A stretch of 7,343 bases of DNA, from NCBI GenBank assembly GCA_023136735.1, contig JAGLQQ010000094.1, forward strand, positions 1 to 7,343. The letters run 5' to 3'. The notes under the pieces were generated by a model. That model was not told the DNA's origin. It did not search any database and saw only the letters and a list, made by a program, of their open reading frames with translations. The translations under genes were made by a program, and so were the position numbers. This document shows, one piece after another, positions 1 to 6,706 of this stretch (within the stretch, counting starts at the first letter, position 1; every line of letters starts with the position of its first letter). The DNA comes from Candidatus Omnitrophota bacterium (GTDB taxonomy: Bacteria > Omnitrophota > Gorgyraeia > B26-G9).

Positions 1-33
1 AAATTGCAGATAGGTGCAGATATAACTTTTAAA

Positions 34-62
34 TTGCATTCTAAAACATGGAATAGTACAAT
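34..62 (+). promoter_or_regulatory. Sigma70-type promoter for tRNA-Leu
   Basis: A TTGCAT box (34-39) and a TACAAT box (57-62) are separated by exactly 17 bases, the optimal sigma-70 spacing. Transcription would begin near 69-70, leaving only a 4-5 base leader before the tRNA at 74. This is a pattern match placed correctly relative to a certain RNA gene; the start site itself is inferred. Confidence 0.6.
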
Positions 63-73
63 ATATTCTCTGT

Positions 74-160
74 GCCGAAGTGGTGGAACTGGCAGACGCG
101 CATGGTTCAGGGCCATGTGTTCGCAAGGACGTGTGGGTTCAAATCCCACCTTCGGCACCA
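74..160 (+). tRNA. tRNA-Leu (anticodon CAG)
   Basis: This is a complete class II tRNA of 87 bases. The 7-bp acceptor stem pairs GCCGAAG (74-80) with CTTCGGC (150-156), followed by discriminator A and an encoded CCA (158-160). The anticodon stem CATGG/CCATG encloses the loop TTCAGGG, putting anticodon CAG at 108-110, which reads CUG codons. The long variable arm typical of leucine tRNAs (around 117-132) and a T-arm TGGG-TTCAAAT-CCCA are present. A well-placed promoter lies directly upstream. The 3' half of its T-arm is matched by a perfect inverted copy just downstream (175-187). No U-tract terminator follows at once, so transcription could continue into the prfB leader. Confidence 0.97.
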
Positions 161-187
161 TAATTTTCCCAAGGGGTGGGATTTGAA
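138..187. repeat. 13-bp perfect inverted repeat: tRNA-Leu T-arm and its trailer
   Basis: Bases 138-150 (TTCAAATCCCACC, T-loop and 3' T-stem of tRNA-Leu) are perfectly complementary to 175-187 (GGTGGGATTTGAA), 15 bases beyond the tRNA end. Read on the - strand, 175-187 is a copy of the tRNA T-arm. Weaker resemblance to the acceptor end continues to about 168 if a 2-base gap is allowed. No U-tract follows the second arm, so a rho-independent terminator is unlikely. It may be a relic of an inverted tRNA fragment, or a sequence that competes with T-arm folding in the precursor. Confidence 0.75.
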
Positions 188-203
188 GAAAAAAGGGTTT
201 TAG

Positions 204-223
204 GGGAAAAAGATATTTTTCCC
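204..223 (+). promoter_or_regulatory. 8-bp hairpin in the prfB leader
   Basis: GGGAAAAA (204-211) pairs perfectly with TTTTTCCC (216-223) around a 4-base GATA loop. No U-tract follows, so it is at best a weak terminator for tRNA-Leu. Its 3' arm can instead pair with the prfB ribosome-binding region (353-364), which would make the two structures mutually exclusive. Confidence 0.4.
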
Positions 224-303
224 TATCGGCGTACTGGAACACCTTTGCGGAAGGAAGGGAAATATTAATAATGAGATAGAATTTATGGAATGGTGTGAAC
301 ATA

Positions 304-319
304 AATTCGTTATCGAATT
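304..319 (+). promoter_or_regulatory. Small leader hairpin upstream of prfB
   Basis: AATTCG (304-309) and CGAATT (314-319) form a 6-bp stem with a TTAT loop in the untranslated region before prfB. Function is unknown. It lies between the two partners of the proposed long-range leader pairing (216-227 with 353-364) and could help bring them together. Confidence 0.3.
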
Positions 320-352
320 AATCCCAAGCACTCAGAATGTTTAACGTCTTTA

Positions 353-364
353 GATAGGGAAAGG
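353..364 (+). promoter_or_regulatory. prfB ribosome-binding region, complementary to upstream leader
   Basis: The purine-rich stretch 357-365 (GGGAAAGGA), about 9 bases before the ATG at 375, is the likely Shine-Dalgarno region of prfB. Bases 353-362 (GATAGGGAAA) are perfectly complementary to 218-227 (TTTCCCTATC), and two further G·T pairs extend the match to 216-227/353-364. If this formed in the mRNA it would hide the ribosome-binding site. That regulatory role is inferred from complementarity only. Confidence 0.35.
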
Positions 365-374
365 AAAAATTAAA

Positions 375-1476
375 ATGCACGAAGAACTACAAGAAAAATT
401 CAAACAAATTTCTGAAAAATTCGAACAACTCAGGGGGTATCTTTGACCTTGAGACTAAACTCTCCCAAATCAACCCTTTAGAGCAAAAGATGGCCCAGCC
501 TGATTTTTGGAATGATCAGGAAGAAGCAAATAAGATCATTCGAGAATTAAAAATTATAAAACGTCAGGCAGAACCTATCCAAAAAGCAGAATCAGACGTT
601 AAGAATATCGGGGAACTTATAGAACTTGTAGATGCTGATGATGCTGAAACCTTGAACCAGATCAAATTTGAACTTATATCTCTTGAAAAATTAGTAGATA
701 AGTTGGAAATAGATTTATTACTTTCTGCAAAAGAAGACCGCGCGAACGCGTTCTTAAGTATTCATGCTGGAGCTGGCGGGACTGAGTCCTGTGACTGGAC
801 GAGCATGCTTCTGCGTATGTATAATCGTTGGGCGGAAAACAATGAATTTGGAGTGGATAACATTGACTTTCTTGCGGGTGAAGAAGCAGGTGTTAAAAGT
901 GCAACGATATTGATTAAAGGAATTTTTGTTTACGGCAAGCTGAAAGGCGAAAATGGTGTTCATCGTCTAGTAAGAATTTCTCCTTTTGATTCCAATAAAC
1001 GCAGACATACATCATTTGCTTCTGTTGAAGTCATTCCTGAAGTAGATAAAGATATAAATATTGAGATTAATGAAGATGATCTGAGGGTTGATGTTTACAG
1101 GTCCGGCGGAGCTGGCGGCCAACATGTAAACACTACAGATTCTGCTGTGCGTATTACGCATATCCCCACCGGTTTAGTTGTGCAATGCCAAAATGAACGA
1201 TCTCAGATTAAAAACAAAGCAACAGCAATGAAAATGCTCAAATCAAAGCTATATGAGCGTGAATTAAGACAAAGGCGAGAAGAAGCGGATAAGCAAAATC
1301 AGAAGAAAAAAAAGATTGAATGGGGAAGCCAGATCCGTTCTTATGTTATGCATCCGTATAGCATGATAAAAGACCACAGAACAGGAGTCGAAACAGGCAA
1401 TGTGCCTGCTGTTATGGACGGAAAACTGGATAATTTTTTAGAGGGATTTCTTAAATGGCAAGTCAAAGAAAGCTAG
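375..1476 (+). CDS. prfB: Peptide chain release factor 2 (programmed +1 frameshift)
   Basis: RF2 recognises UGA and UAA stop codons on the ribosome and triggers peptide release. The 23-codon first part (375-443) runs into TGA at 444-446. Slipping +1 at CTT gives GAC at 445-447 and the frame then stays open to TAG at 1474-1476, so the product is about 366 residues, as expected for RF2. In that numbering the stop-codon-reading motif SPF is at residues 202-204, and the catalytic GGQ, which acts in the peptidyl transferase centre, is at 247-249 (DNA 1114-1122). Both are within a few residues of their E. coli positions, and the region after GGQ (HVNTTDSAVRITHIPTG) is typical. ATG 375 is chosen because it lies in the pre-shift frame behind a purine-rich site. 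Starting at the in-frame ATG 490 would lose the N-terminus. Expression is autoregulated by RF2 level through the frameshift. Confidence 0.95.
432..447 (+). promoter_or_regulatory. RF2 +1 frameshift site
   Basis: The 16 bases 432-447 (AGGGGGTATCTTTGAC) appear identical to the core of the classical prfB recoding site: an internal Shine-Dalgarno-like AGGGGG, a 3-base spacer, the slippery CTT codon (441-443) and UGA followed by C, a poor termination context. When RF2 is scarce the ribosome pauses at UGA and slips from CUU to UUU, giving full-length RF2. The site is seen directly; the mechanism is established for prfB in other bacteria. Confidence 0.95.
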
Positions 1477-1555
1477 CTGTAAGTCGTAAGGTATAAGTGA
1501 GAAGCTGAAAACTAAAAAGGCTTAAAGCTTATAGCTCAAAACTTAGGATTGTTTT

Positions 1556-2800
1556 ATGGATTTATTTGAAGAAAAACACATATACAGCGTAAGTGAACTG
1601 ACAAAAGATATTAGAGAAATACTGACTGATAGCTTTCCTAATGTTTGGATTAAAGGAGAGATTTCGACATTGCGCCTTCCTCAGTCAGGGCATATATATT
1701 TTACGCTTAAAGATAAAAATGCGCAGCTAAAGTGTGTTTTCTTCCGCGGTGCTAATATGAAATTGAAGTTTAGGCTTGAAGAGGGCATGGAATGTATTTT
1801 GCTTGGCCGTATTAGTGTTTATGACCAATCAGGGCAGTATCAATTATATGTAGAGTCTGTCGAACCTGTGGGCAAAGGAGCGATGCAGCAGGCGTTTGAG
1901 CAGTTAAAGAAGAAGCTTGAAGTAGAGGGATTATTTGATAAGGGCAGAAAAAGAGATATCCCTTTTTTGCCAAAAAAAATTGGCGTAGTTACATCCGCAA
2001 CGGGAGCGGCGATACGAGATATTCTTAATATTATCGATCGCCGGTATGCTAATACTAATGTTATCATCAGGCCTTGCCTTGTGCAGGGGAAGACTGCGGC
2101 TCTTGATATTGCTCAAGGGATAAAGGACCTTAACGACTATAAGGAAATTGATGTTATTATTGTCGGGCGAGGAGGAGGGAGCCTTGAAGATCTATGGGCT
2201 TTTAATGAAGAGCTGGTTGCCAGGGCGGTTTATAAGTCTAAAATCCCCGTAATCTCTGCTGTTGGACATGAGATAGATTTTACTATTTGTGATTTCGTTG
2301 CTGATTTAAGGGCGCCTACGCCATCAGCTGCAGCTGAGCTTGTAGTACAGGAAAAAGAGAAAATAATTCATGGCTTAGATGCCTTGGAATCAAGAATGAC
2401 TGAGGCAATAATGCAGAAAATCAGGCTGGGTAAAATGCGCTTTGATGGGCTTGCCCAGAGTTATGCAATGCGTAGGCCGCAGGTTATAGTTGAACGGTAT
2501 TTGCAGGATCTTGATAATCTGCAACTTCTTATATCAAAACACTTTGAACATCAATTAAAGGAAAAACAGGGGAAGCTGGCGCAGATAAGCGCAAGGCTTG
2601 TTAATCTTAACCCATTGGCGATATTATCTCGAGGATATAGTATAACATATTTAACTCCTGAGCAAAAAGTTGTTAAAACTACCCAAGGATTGAAACAGGG
2701 GGATATTTTAGAGACAAAACTGCACAAAGGTGTTATTATAAGTCAGATAAAGACATTCTATAATGAAAAAGCACCAGGATGTCTTGATTCCAGAGATTAA
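1556..2800 (+). CDS. xseA: Exodeoxyribonuclease VII large subunit
   Basis: XseA is the catalytic subunit of exonuclease VII, a cytoplasmic enzyme that degrades single-stranded DNA from either end into oligonucleotides, in complex with several copies of XseB. The 414 residues are in the normal family range. An N-terminal OB-fold domain (about 1-105, opening with the typical SVSEL and later WIKGEIS) binds DNA. The catalytic domain contains the family signatures VVTSATGAAIRDI (around 145-157), GRGGGSLEDLWAFNEE (204-219) and VGHEIDFT (236-243) followed by LRAPTPSAAAE. A coiled helical region follows, and the conserved LNPLAILSRGYSIT segment near the C-terminus completes the protein. ATG 1556 has AGGA at 1545-1548, 7 bases upstream. 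It follows prfB by 79 bases and precedes xseB, its partner subunit. No damage is seen. Confidence 0.95.
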   Translation: MDLFEEKHIYSVSELTKDIREILTDSFPNVWIKGEISTLRLPQSGHIYFTLKDKNAQLKCVFFRGANMKLKFRLEEGMECILLGRISVYDQSGQYQLYVESVEPVGKGAMQQAFEQLKKKLEVEGLFDKGRKRDIPFLPKKIGVVTSATGAAIRDILNIIDRRYANTNVIIRPCLVQGKTAALDIAQGIKDLNDYKEIDVIIVGRGGGSLEDLWAFNEELVARAVYKSKIPVISAVGHEIDFTICDFVADLRAPTPSAAAELVVQEKEKIIHGLDALESRMTEAIMQKIRLGKMRFDGLAQSYAMRRPQVIVERYLQDLDNLQLLISKHFEHQLKEKQGKLAQISARLVNLNPLAILSRGYSITYLTPEQKVVKTTQGLKQGDILETKLHKGVIISQIKTFYNEKAPGCLDSRD

Positions 2801-2867
2801 AAGCTCGATCACAGTGATTTACTAATAGAAATTAATCTTTGTAATCTTTTAATAATCGATGAAATTA

Positions 2868-2900
2868 GGTATAATCCAATCTATGATTGAGGATTATACC
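2868..2900. promoter_or_regulatory. Palindrome with TATAAT box before xseB
   Basis: GGTATAATCC (2868-2877) and GGATTATACC (2891-2900) are a perfect 10-bp inverted repeat. The inner AATC (2878-2881) and GATT (2885-2888) extend it to 14 pairs with a 2-base bulge and a 3-base loop. Each arm carries a perfect TATAAT -10 hexamer, one per strand, but no good -35 box lies 16-18 bases upstream of the + strand copy. The xseB ribosome-binding site AGGAG (2901-2905) abuts the right arm. It could be an operator, an mRNA hairpin tuning xseB translation or protecting the mRNA end, or a weak promoter. No U-tract follows, so it is not an intrinsic terminator. Confidence 0.5.
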
Positions 2901-2913
2901 AGGAGACTAAAGG

Positions 2914-3147
2914 ATGAAGGAACTTTCTTTTGAGCAGGCTCTGAAAAAGCTTGAAAAAATAGCCGAAGAATTAGAAGGTGATGATGTAACTCTGGATGTG
3001 TCTTTAAAGCATTATGAGGAAGGCATGAAATTGATCAGTGTTTGCAATAAAAAACTACAGGAAGCAAAGAAAAAAGTTGAAGTACTGGTTAAAAAAGAGG
3101 GAAAGAACTTTCAGTTGACTCCTTTTGATGAAGAAGAGATTGATTAG
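2914..3147 (+). CDS. xseB: Exodeoxyribonuclease VII small subunit
   Basis: XseB is the small, mostly helical accessory subunit that binds XseA and is needed for active exonuclease VII. The 77-residue product has the family pattern: SFEQALKKLEKIAEELE at residues 5-21, then LDVSLKHYEEGMKLI and CNKKLQEAKKKVEVL, with heptad spacing suited to coiled-coil packing on XseA, and an acidic tail ending FDEEEID. Length is typical for the family. ATG 2914 is preceded by a strong AGGAG (2901-2905) at 8-base spacing. It sits 113 bases after xseA, an unusually wide gap for these partners that is occupied by a palindrome, and 30 bases before dxs. That short gap suggests co-transcription with dxs. Confidence 0.93.
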   Translation: MKELSFEQALKKLEKIAEELEGDDVTLDVSLKHYEEGMKLISVCNKKLQEAKKKVEVLVKKEGKNFQLTPFDEEEID

Positions 3148-3177
3148 TCTGATAAAGTTAAAAAAGAGGGCAATATC

Positions 3178-5067
3178 ATGGAGAATATTTTGAAATCGAT
3201 TTACAGGCCTCGTGACTTGAAAAAACTTTCAATGCGTGATCTGCAAAAACTTTCTATGGAAATACGTCATCTAATAATTGATACTGTCTCTAAAACCGGC
3301 GGGCATTTGGCGAGTAATCTGGGGACAATAGAGCTGACCATAGCTTTGCATTATTGTTTGGATATGCCGGATGATGTTATCCTCTGGGATGTAGGGCATC
3401 AGGCCTATACGCATAAAATATTGACAGGCAGAAAGAATGATTTCTCCACCTTAAGACAGCCGGGAGGGATAAGCGGGTTTCCGGATATTGAAGAAAGCCC
3501 TACTTATGATTTTTTTACAGTTGGACACAGCTCTACTTCTATTTCATGGGCTTTGGGGCTTGCTTGTGCTCGCGATCTTGTTAATGTGGAAAAAAGAAAA
3601 ATAGCTGTTGTTATTGGAGACGCGGCACTGGCTAATGGCATGGCATTTGAAGCATTGAATCATACCGGTCATTTAAAAAAAAATTTAATGATTGTTTTAA
3701 ACGATAATGAGCACAGTATATCTCCGAGCATCGGCGCCTTAAGTAAATATTTAAGTCGTCTTACATCCAGTCCTATTTATAACAGAATAAGAAGTGATGT
3801 GGAAAAGCTGCTCAAGAGGGTTCCCTGGTTTGGGTTTAGAACTTTGCGTGCCGCAAAACGCCTTGAGATGGCATTAATAAAAATCTTGGTTCCAGGTATG
3901 TGGTTTGAAGAGTTGGGATTCAGGTATTTTGGCCCGATAAGCGGTCAGGATATCCCGACGATGATCGAAACATTTAAAAATATTTCACAATTAAATGAAC
4001 CGGTAATCGTGCATTTAATAACTAAAAAAGGCAAAGGGTATGAACACGCGGAGAATTCTCCTTCAAAATACCATAGTGCGGGTAAGTTTGAGATATGTTC
4101 AGGAGCAATGTGTAAATCAAGCGGGCAGACATTCACAGAAGTTTTTAGTGATAAGATGATAGATCTTGCAAAAAAAGACGATAAAATAGTGGCAATCACA
4201 GCGGCAATGCTTGGGGGTACAGGGCTTGAAAAATTCAGTGAGGAATTCCCGAATAGATTTTTTGATACAGGTATAGCTGAAGAACACGCGGTTGGTTTTG
4301 CCGCCGGGCTTGCGCGCGGCGGGTTTAGGCCTGTGGTCGCGATTTATTCAACTTTCCTGCAAAGGAGTTTTGATCAAATAATCCACGATGTTTGTTTGCA
4401 GAAGTTGTCTGTAGTCTTTGCTTTGGATAGAGCCGGGATTGTCCCCGATGATGGGGCTACGCATAACGGAATTTTTGATCTGGCATATCTTCGCCTTATC
4501 CCGAATGTGGTGATAATGGCTCCATCTGACAAAGATGAGTTTGAAAGACTGTTAGCTCTTGCGGTGGCTATGAACCCACCTTGCGCTATTCGCTATCCAA
4601 AAGACTGTGTTCCTGAGTTGCCATATGAAAAGACAAATGCAATTATTCCCATAGGTAAATCACGGGTTTTAAGGCGAGGTAAGGATGTCGCGATTATTGC
4701 TTTAGGAAGTATGGTCGCTCCGGCACTGGAGGCGGCTGAATTGCTGCTGCGCGATGATATTTACGCGGAAGTTGTTGATGCGCGTTTTGTTAAGCCTTTG
4801 GATGTTGATATGATCAGGGAAAAATCTGAAAAGTTTAAAGCAATAATTACAGTTGAAGACGGAGTTATAGCCGGAGGATTCGGTAGTGCTGTGTGTGAGT
4901 ATATGCAGAATAATATAATGCGTTCAGCGCCAATTAAAATATTAGGAATTCCCGATAAGTTTCTTAAACATAATAAACGAGATAAATTACTGGCTATTTG
5001 CGGTTTAAATCCAGAAGGTATTAGTAAGTCTGTAAAAGAATTTTACACAGAATTAATTATTAAATAA
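3178..5067 (+). CDS. dxs: 1-deoxy-D-xylulose-5-phosphate synthase
   Basis: Dxs condenses pyruvate with glyceraldehyde 3-phosphate to DXP, the entry step of the MEP isoprenoid pathway and a precursor for thiamine and pyridoxal phosphate. The enzyme uses thiamine diphosphate and is cytoplasmic. The 629 residues cover all three transketolase-type domains: TPP-binding (about 1-305), pyrimidine-binding (about 315-480) and C-terminal (about 495-629). Family residues seen include H43 (GGHLASNLG), N177 of LNDNEHSIS, H299 (KYHSAG), catalytic E368 (IAEEHAV), Y390, R418, H429 (DDGATHNG) and R472. Two usually conserved motifs differ: the Mg/TPP motif GDG reads G147-D148-A149, and the usual DGHD turn reads S255-G-Q257-D258. 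A run of nine A (3675-3683) is a possible slippage spot. GAGGG at 3166-3170 supports ATG 3178. xseB lies 30 bases upstream, and ispA, often found between them, is absent. Confidence 0.93.
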   Translation: MENILKSIYRPRDLKKLSMRDLQKLSMEIRHLIIDTVSKTGGHLASNLGTIELTIALHYCLDMPDDVILWDVGHQAYTHKILTGRKNDFSTLRQPGGISGFPDIEESPTYDFFTVGHSSTSISWALGLACARDLVNVEKRKIAVVIGDAALANGMAFEALNHTGHLKKNLMIVLNDNEHSISPSIGALSKYLSRLTSSPIYNRIRSDVEKLLKRVPWFGFRTLRAAKRLEMALIKILVPGMWFEELGFRYFGPISGQDIPTMIETFKNISQLNEPVIVHLITKKGKGYEHAENSPSKYHSAGKFEICSGAMCKSSGQTFTEVFSDKMIDLAKKDDKIVAITAAMLGGTGLEKFSEEFPNRFFDTGIAEEHAVGFAAGLARGGFRPVVAIYSTFLQRSFDQIIHDVCLQKLSVVFALDRAGIVPDDGATHNGIFDLAYLRLIPNVVIMAPSDKDEFERLLALAVAMNPPCAIRYPKDCVPELPYEKTNAIIPIGKSRVLRRGKDVAIIALGSMVAPALEAAELLLRDDIYAEVVDARFVKPLDVDMIREKSEKFKAIITVEDGVIAGGFGSAVCEYMQNNIMRSAPIKILGIPDKFLKHNKRDKLLAICGLNPEGISKSVKEFYTELIIK

Positions 5068-5373
5068 CCAATAGTAATTAAAAAATTAAGTTATGAGTTA
5101 CGAATTATGAATTACGAATGAAAAGCTAAAATAAAAAAAGGATATAATTAACTGCTAATTTGTCATTGTTAATTAGTCACTTGTTATTCGTAATTAGTAA
5201 CTTAAAATTCTTAATTTGTAATTATCAACCATTTATAATTTTTTACTTTTACCTTTTAACTTTTAAATAGTAATTAGTAACTATTAACTTGTATGGTTTT
5301 AAGCTTTTACTAATCGCTAACCGCTATGCGCTAAACGCTATTTAATTTAACTCTAAACAAAGGAATAATATCA
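5068..5373. repeat. AT-rich spacer of degenerate short repeats
   Basis: This 306-base gap holds no credible gene. It is built from variants of TTACGAAT and TAATTAGTAACT. TTACGAAT occurs at 5098-5105 and 5112-5119. AATTACGAAT (5110-5119) is inverted at 5186-5195. TAATTAGTAACT is repeated exactly at 5191-5202 and 5271-5282. TATAAT matches occur at 5143-5148 and 5234-5239 but neither has a convincing -35 box, so they are not called promoters in such AT-rich DNA. The right end (5310-5340) switches to a CGCTA word repeat. The gltX Shine-Dalgarno lies at 5360-5365. Confidence 0.6.
5310..5340. repeat. CGCTA/TAGCG word repeat upstream of gltX
   Basis: Units of CGCTA preceded by variable bases occur four times in this stretch (for example CTAATCGCTA at 5310-5319, then ACCGCTA, GCGCTA and AACGCTA). 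CTAATCGCTA recurs exactly at 6773-6782 downstream of gltX, and TAGCG, its complement, is repeated at 6707-6749. The same repeat family thus brackets gltX. Confidence 0.6.
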
Positions 5374-6699
5374 ATGCCTGTAGTTCGTTTTGCTCCATCA
5401 CCAACAGGGTTTCTCCATATTGGCGGTGCTCGTACTTGTCTATTTAATTGGTTGTATGCTCGTTCGACAAAGGGAAAGTTTATTCTTCGGATTGAAGATA
5501 CGGATATGACTCGTTCGGAGGCTAAGTATCTTGAAGAAATCCTTGAGAGTCTCAAATGGATGGGGCTTGACTGGGACGATATTTATTATCAAAGCAAGCG
5601 ATTTGATATTTATCGGGAGCATGCCCAGAAACTTCTGGATGAGGGAAAAGCATACAAGGACGGAGATGCGATAATTTACAAAATCCCTCAGGATGCTAAA
5701 ATTCGTTTTTTTGATGTTTTAAGAGGAGAGATTGCTGTTGAAACTGAGCAGCTAAAAGACCAGGTAATGATGAAATCAGACGGGTCTCCTGCCTATAATT
5801 TCTGTTGTGTGGTTGATGATGCTTTGATGGGTATGACGCATATAATAAGGGGAGATGACCATATTGCTAATACTCCAAAGCAGATAATGCTTTATGAGGC
5901 ACTGGGGTTTAAACCTCCTAAGTTTGTGCATATTCCCATGATACATGGTGAAGACGGCACGAGAATGTCAAAGCGTCATGGGGCAACCGCGATAAGTGAA
6001 TATAAAAAACAGGGGTATCTGCCGGAAGCCTTGGTTAATTATCTAGCGTTGCTTGGATGGAATCCAGGCACAAATAAGGAAATGTTCAGCAGCGATGCTC
6101 TGATAAAGGAATTTTCTTTAAAACGTATTAATAAAGCAGCAACGGTTTTTGATATTAACCGTTTAAGTTGGGTTAACGGGAAGTATATCAAGGAAATGGA
6201 TATTGAAACGCTTATGCGGCTGATTGTTTCGAGTTTAAAGGAAAAAGAATATATAAATGATGATTATGACAAAGAGTGGCTGCGAGGCCTGATCACGCTT
6301 TATAAAACCAGGCTGCCTACATTGGAACATTTTGCAAATCTTGCTAGTTTTTTCTTTGTCGATAAAGTTTACTATGATGAAGCTGCGGTTAAAGAATTCC
6401 TATCTACGTCTGAGGTTGCTGAATATCTTGAAAAATTTAAGCAGGCGCTTGAGAAAATAGACCCTTTTGAACATAAAGTAATAGAAGAAAGTATTCGCGG
6501 TCTTGTTAAGGACATGGGAATTAAGGCTGGGGATGTTATTCATCCTGTGCGGGTAGCTTTAACTGGGGGAACAGTGAGTCCGGGGATTTTTGAAGTTATT
6601 GAGTTTCTTGGTAAGGAGAAATCAGTGGCTCGTTTGGAAGAAATAATAAAAAAGATAGTAACGCGAATGAGAATATTTGACAAGTTAAAGGAACTTTGA
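5374..6699 (+). CDS. gltX: Glutamyl-tRNA synthetase lacking the zinc-type insertion
   Basis: GltX is a class I synthetase that charges tRNA with glutamate in the cytoplasm. The HIGH-type signature PSPTGFLHIGG is at residues 8-18, and the KMSKS-type loop is GTRMSKRHG (195-203). Between them lie LRIEDTD, SPAYNF and VVDD...THIIRGDDH. The C-terminal helical anticodon-binding region ends with the family block HPVRVALTGGTVSPG. At 441 residues it is about 30-40 shorter than usual. The loss lies between AYK (93-95) and AIIYKIP (99-105), where other bacterial GluRS carry a Cys-rich, zinc-type segment (CYC...YDG.CR) contacting the tRNA acceptor arm. The reading frame is intact, so this is a clean deletion. 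AAGGAA at 5360-5365 supports ATG 5374. tRNA-Gln is the next intact gene downstream. Whether the enzyme also charges tRNA-Gln cannot be read from sequence alone. Confidence 0.93.
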   Translation: MPVVRFAPSPTGFLHIGGARTCLFNWLYARSTKGKFILRIEDTDMTRSEAKYLEEILESLKWMGLDWDDIYYQSKRFDIYREHAQKLLDEGKAYKDGDAIIYKIPQDAKIRFFDVLRGEIAVETEQLKDQVMMKSDGSPAYNFCCVVDDALMGMTHIIRGDDHIANTPKQIMLYEALGFKPPKFVHIPMIHGEDGTRMSKRHGATAISEYKKQGYLPEALVNYLALLGWNPGTNKEMFSSDALIKEFSLKRINKAATVFDINRLSWVNGKYIKEMDIETLMRLIVSSLKEKEYINDDYDKEWLRGLITLYKTRLPTLEHFANLASFFFVDKVYYDEAAVKEFLSTSEVAEYLEKFKQALEKIDPFEHKVIEESIRGLVKDMGIKAGDVIHPVRVALTGGTVSPGIFEVIEFLGKEKSVARLEEIIKKIVTRMRIFDKLKEL

Positions 6700-6706
6700 T
6701 AATCTA

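Noticed and set aside
4..186. 60-residue open frame overlapping tRNA-Leu
   Set aside because: It is translated through the tRNA gene (the RRAWFRAMCSQGRVGSNP stretch is a typical tRNA read-through artefact) and has no ribosome-binding site.
285..344. Short 19-codon frame in the prfB leader, considered as a leader peptide
   Set aside because: It has no Shine-Dalgarno, no run of regulatory codons and no terminator/antiterminator pair next to it.
754..963. Antisense open frames inside prfB, xseA, dxs and gltX
   Set aside because: They lie wholly within well-supported genes on the other strand and are shadows of them.
5143..5148. TATAAT in the dxs-gltX spacer as a gltX promoter
   Set aside because: No acceptable -35 box lies 16-18 bases upstream, and such hexamers are expected by chance in this AT-rich repeat.
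5068..5373. CRISPR array
   Set aside because: Repeats are short, degenerate, irregularly spaced and partly inverted, with no constant repeat-spacer unit.
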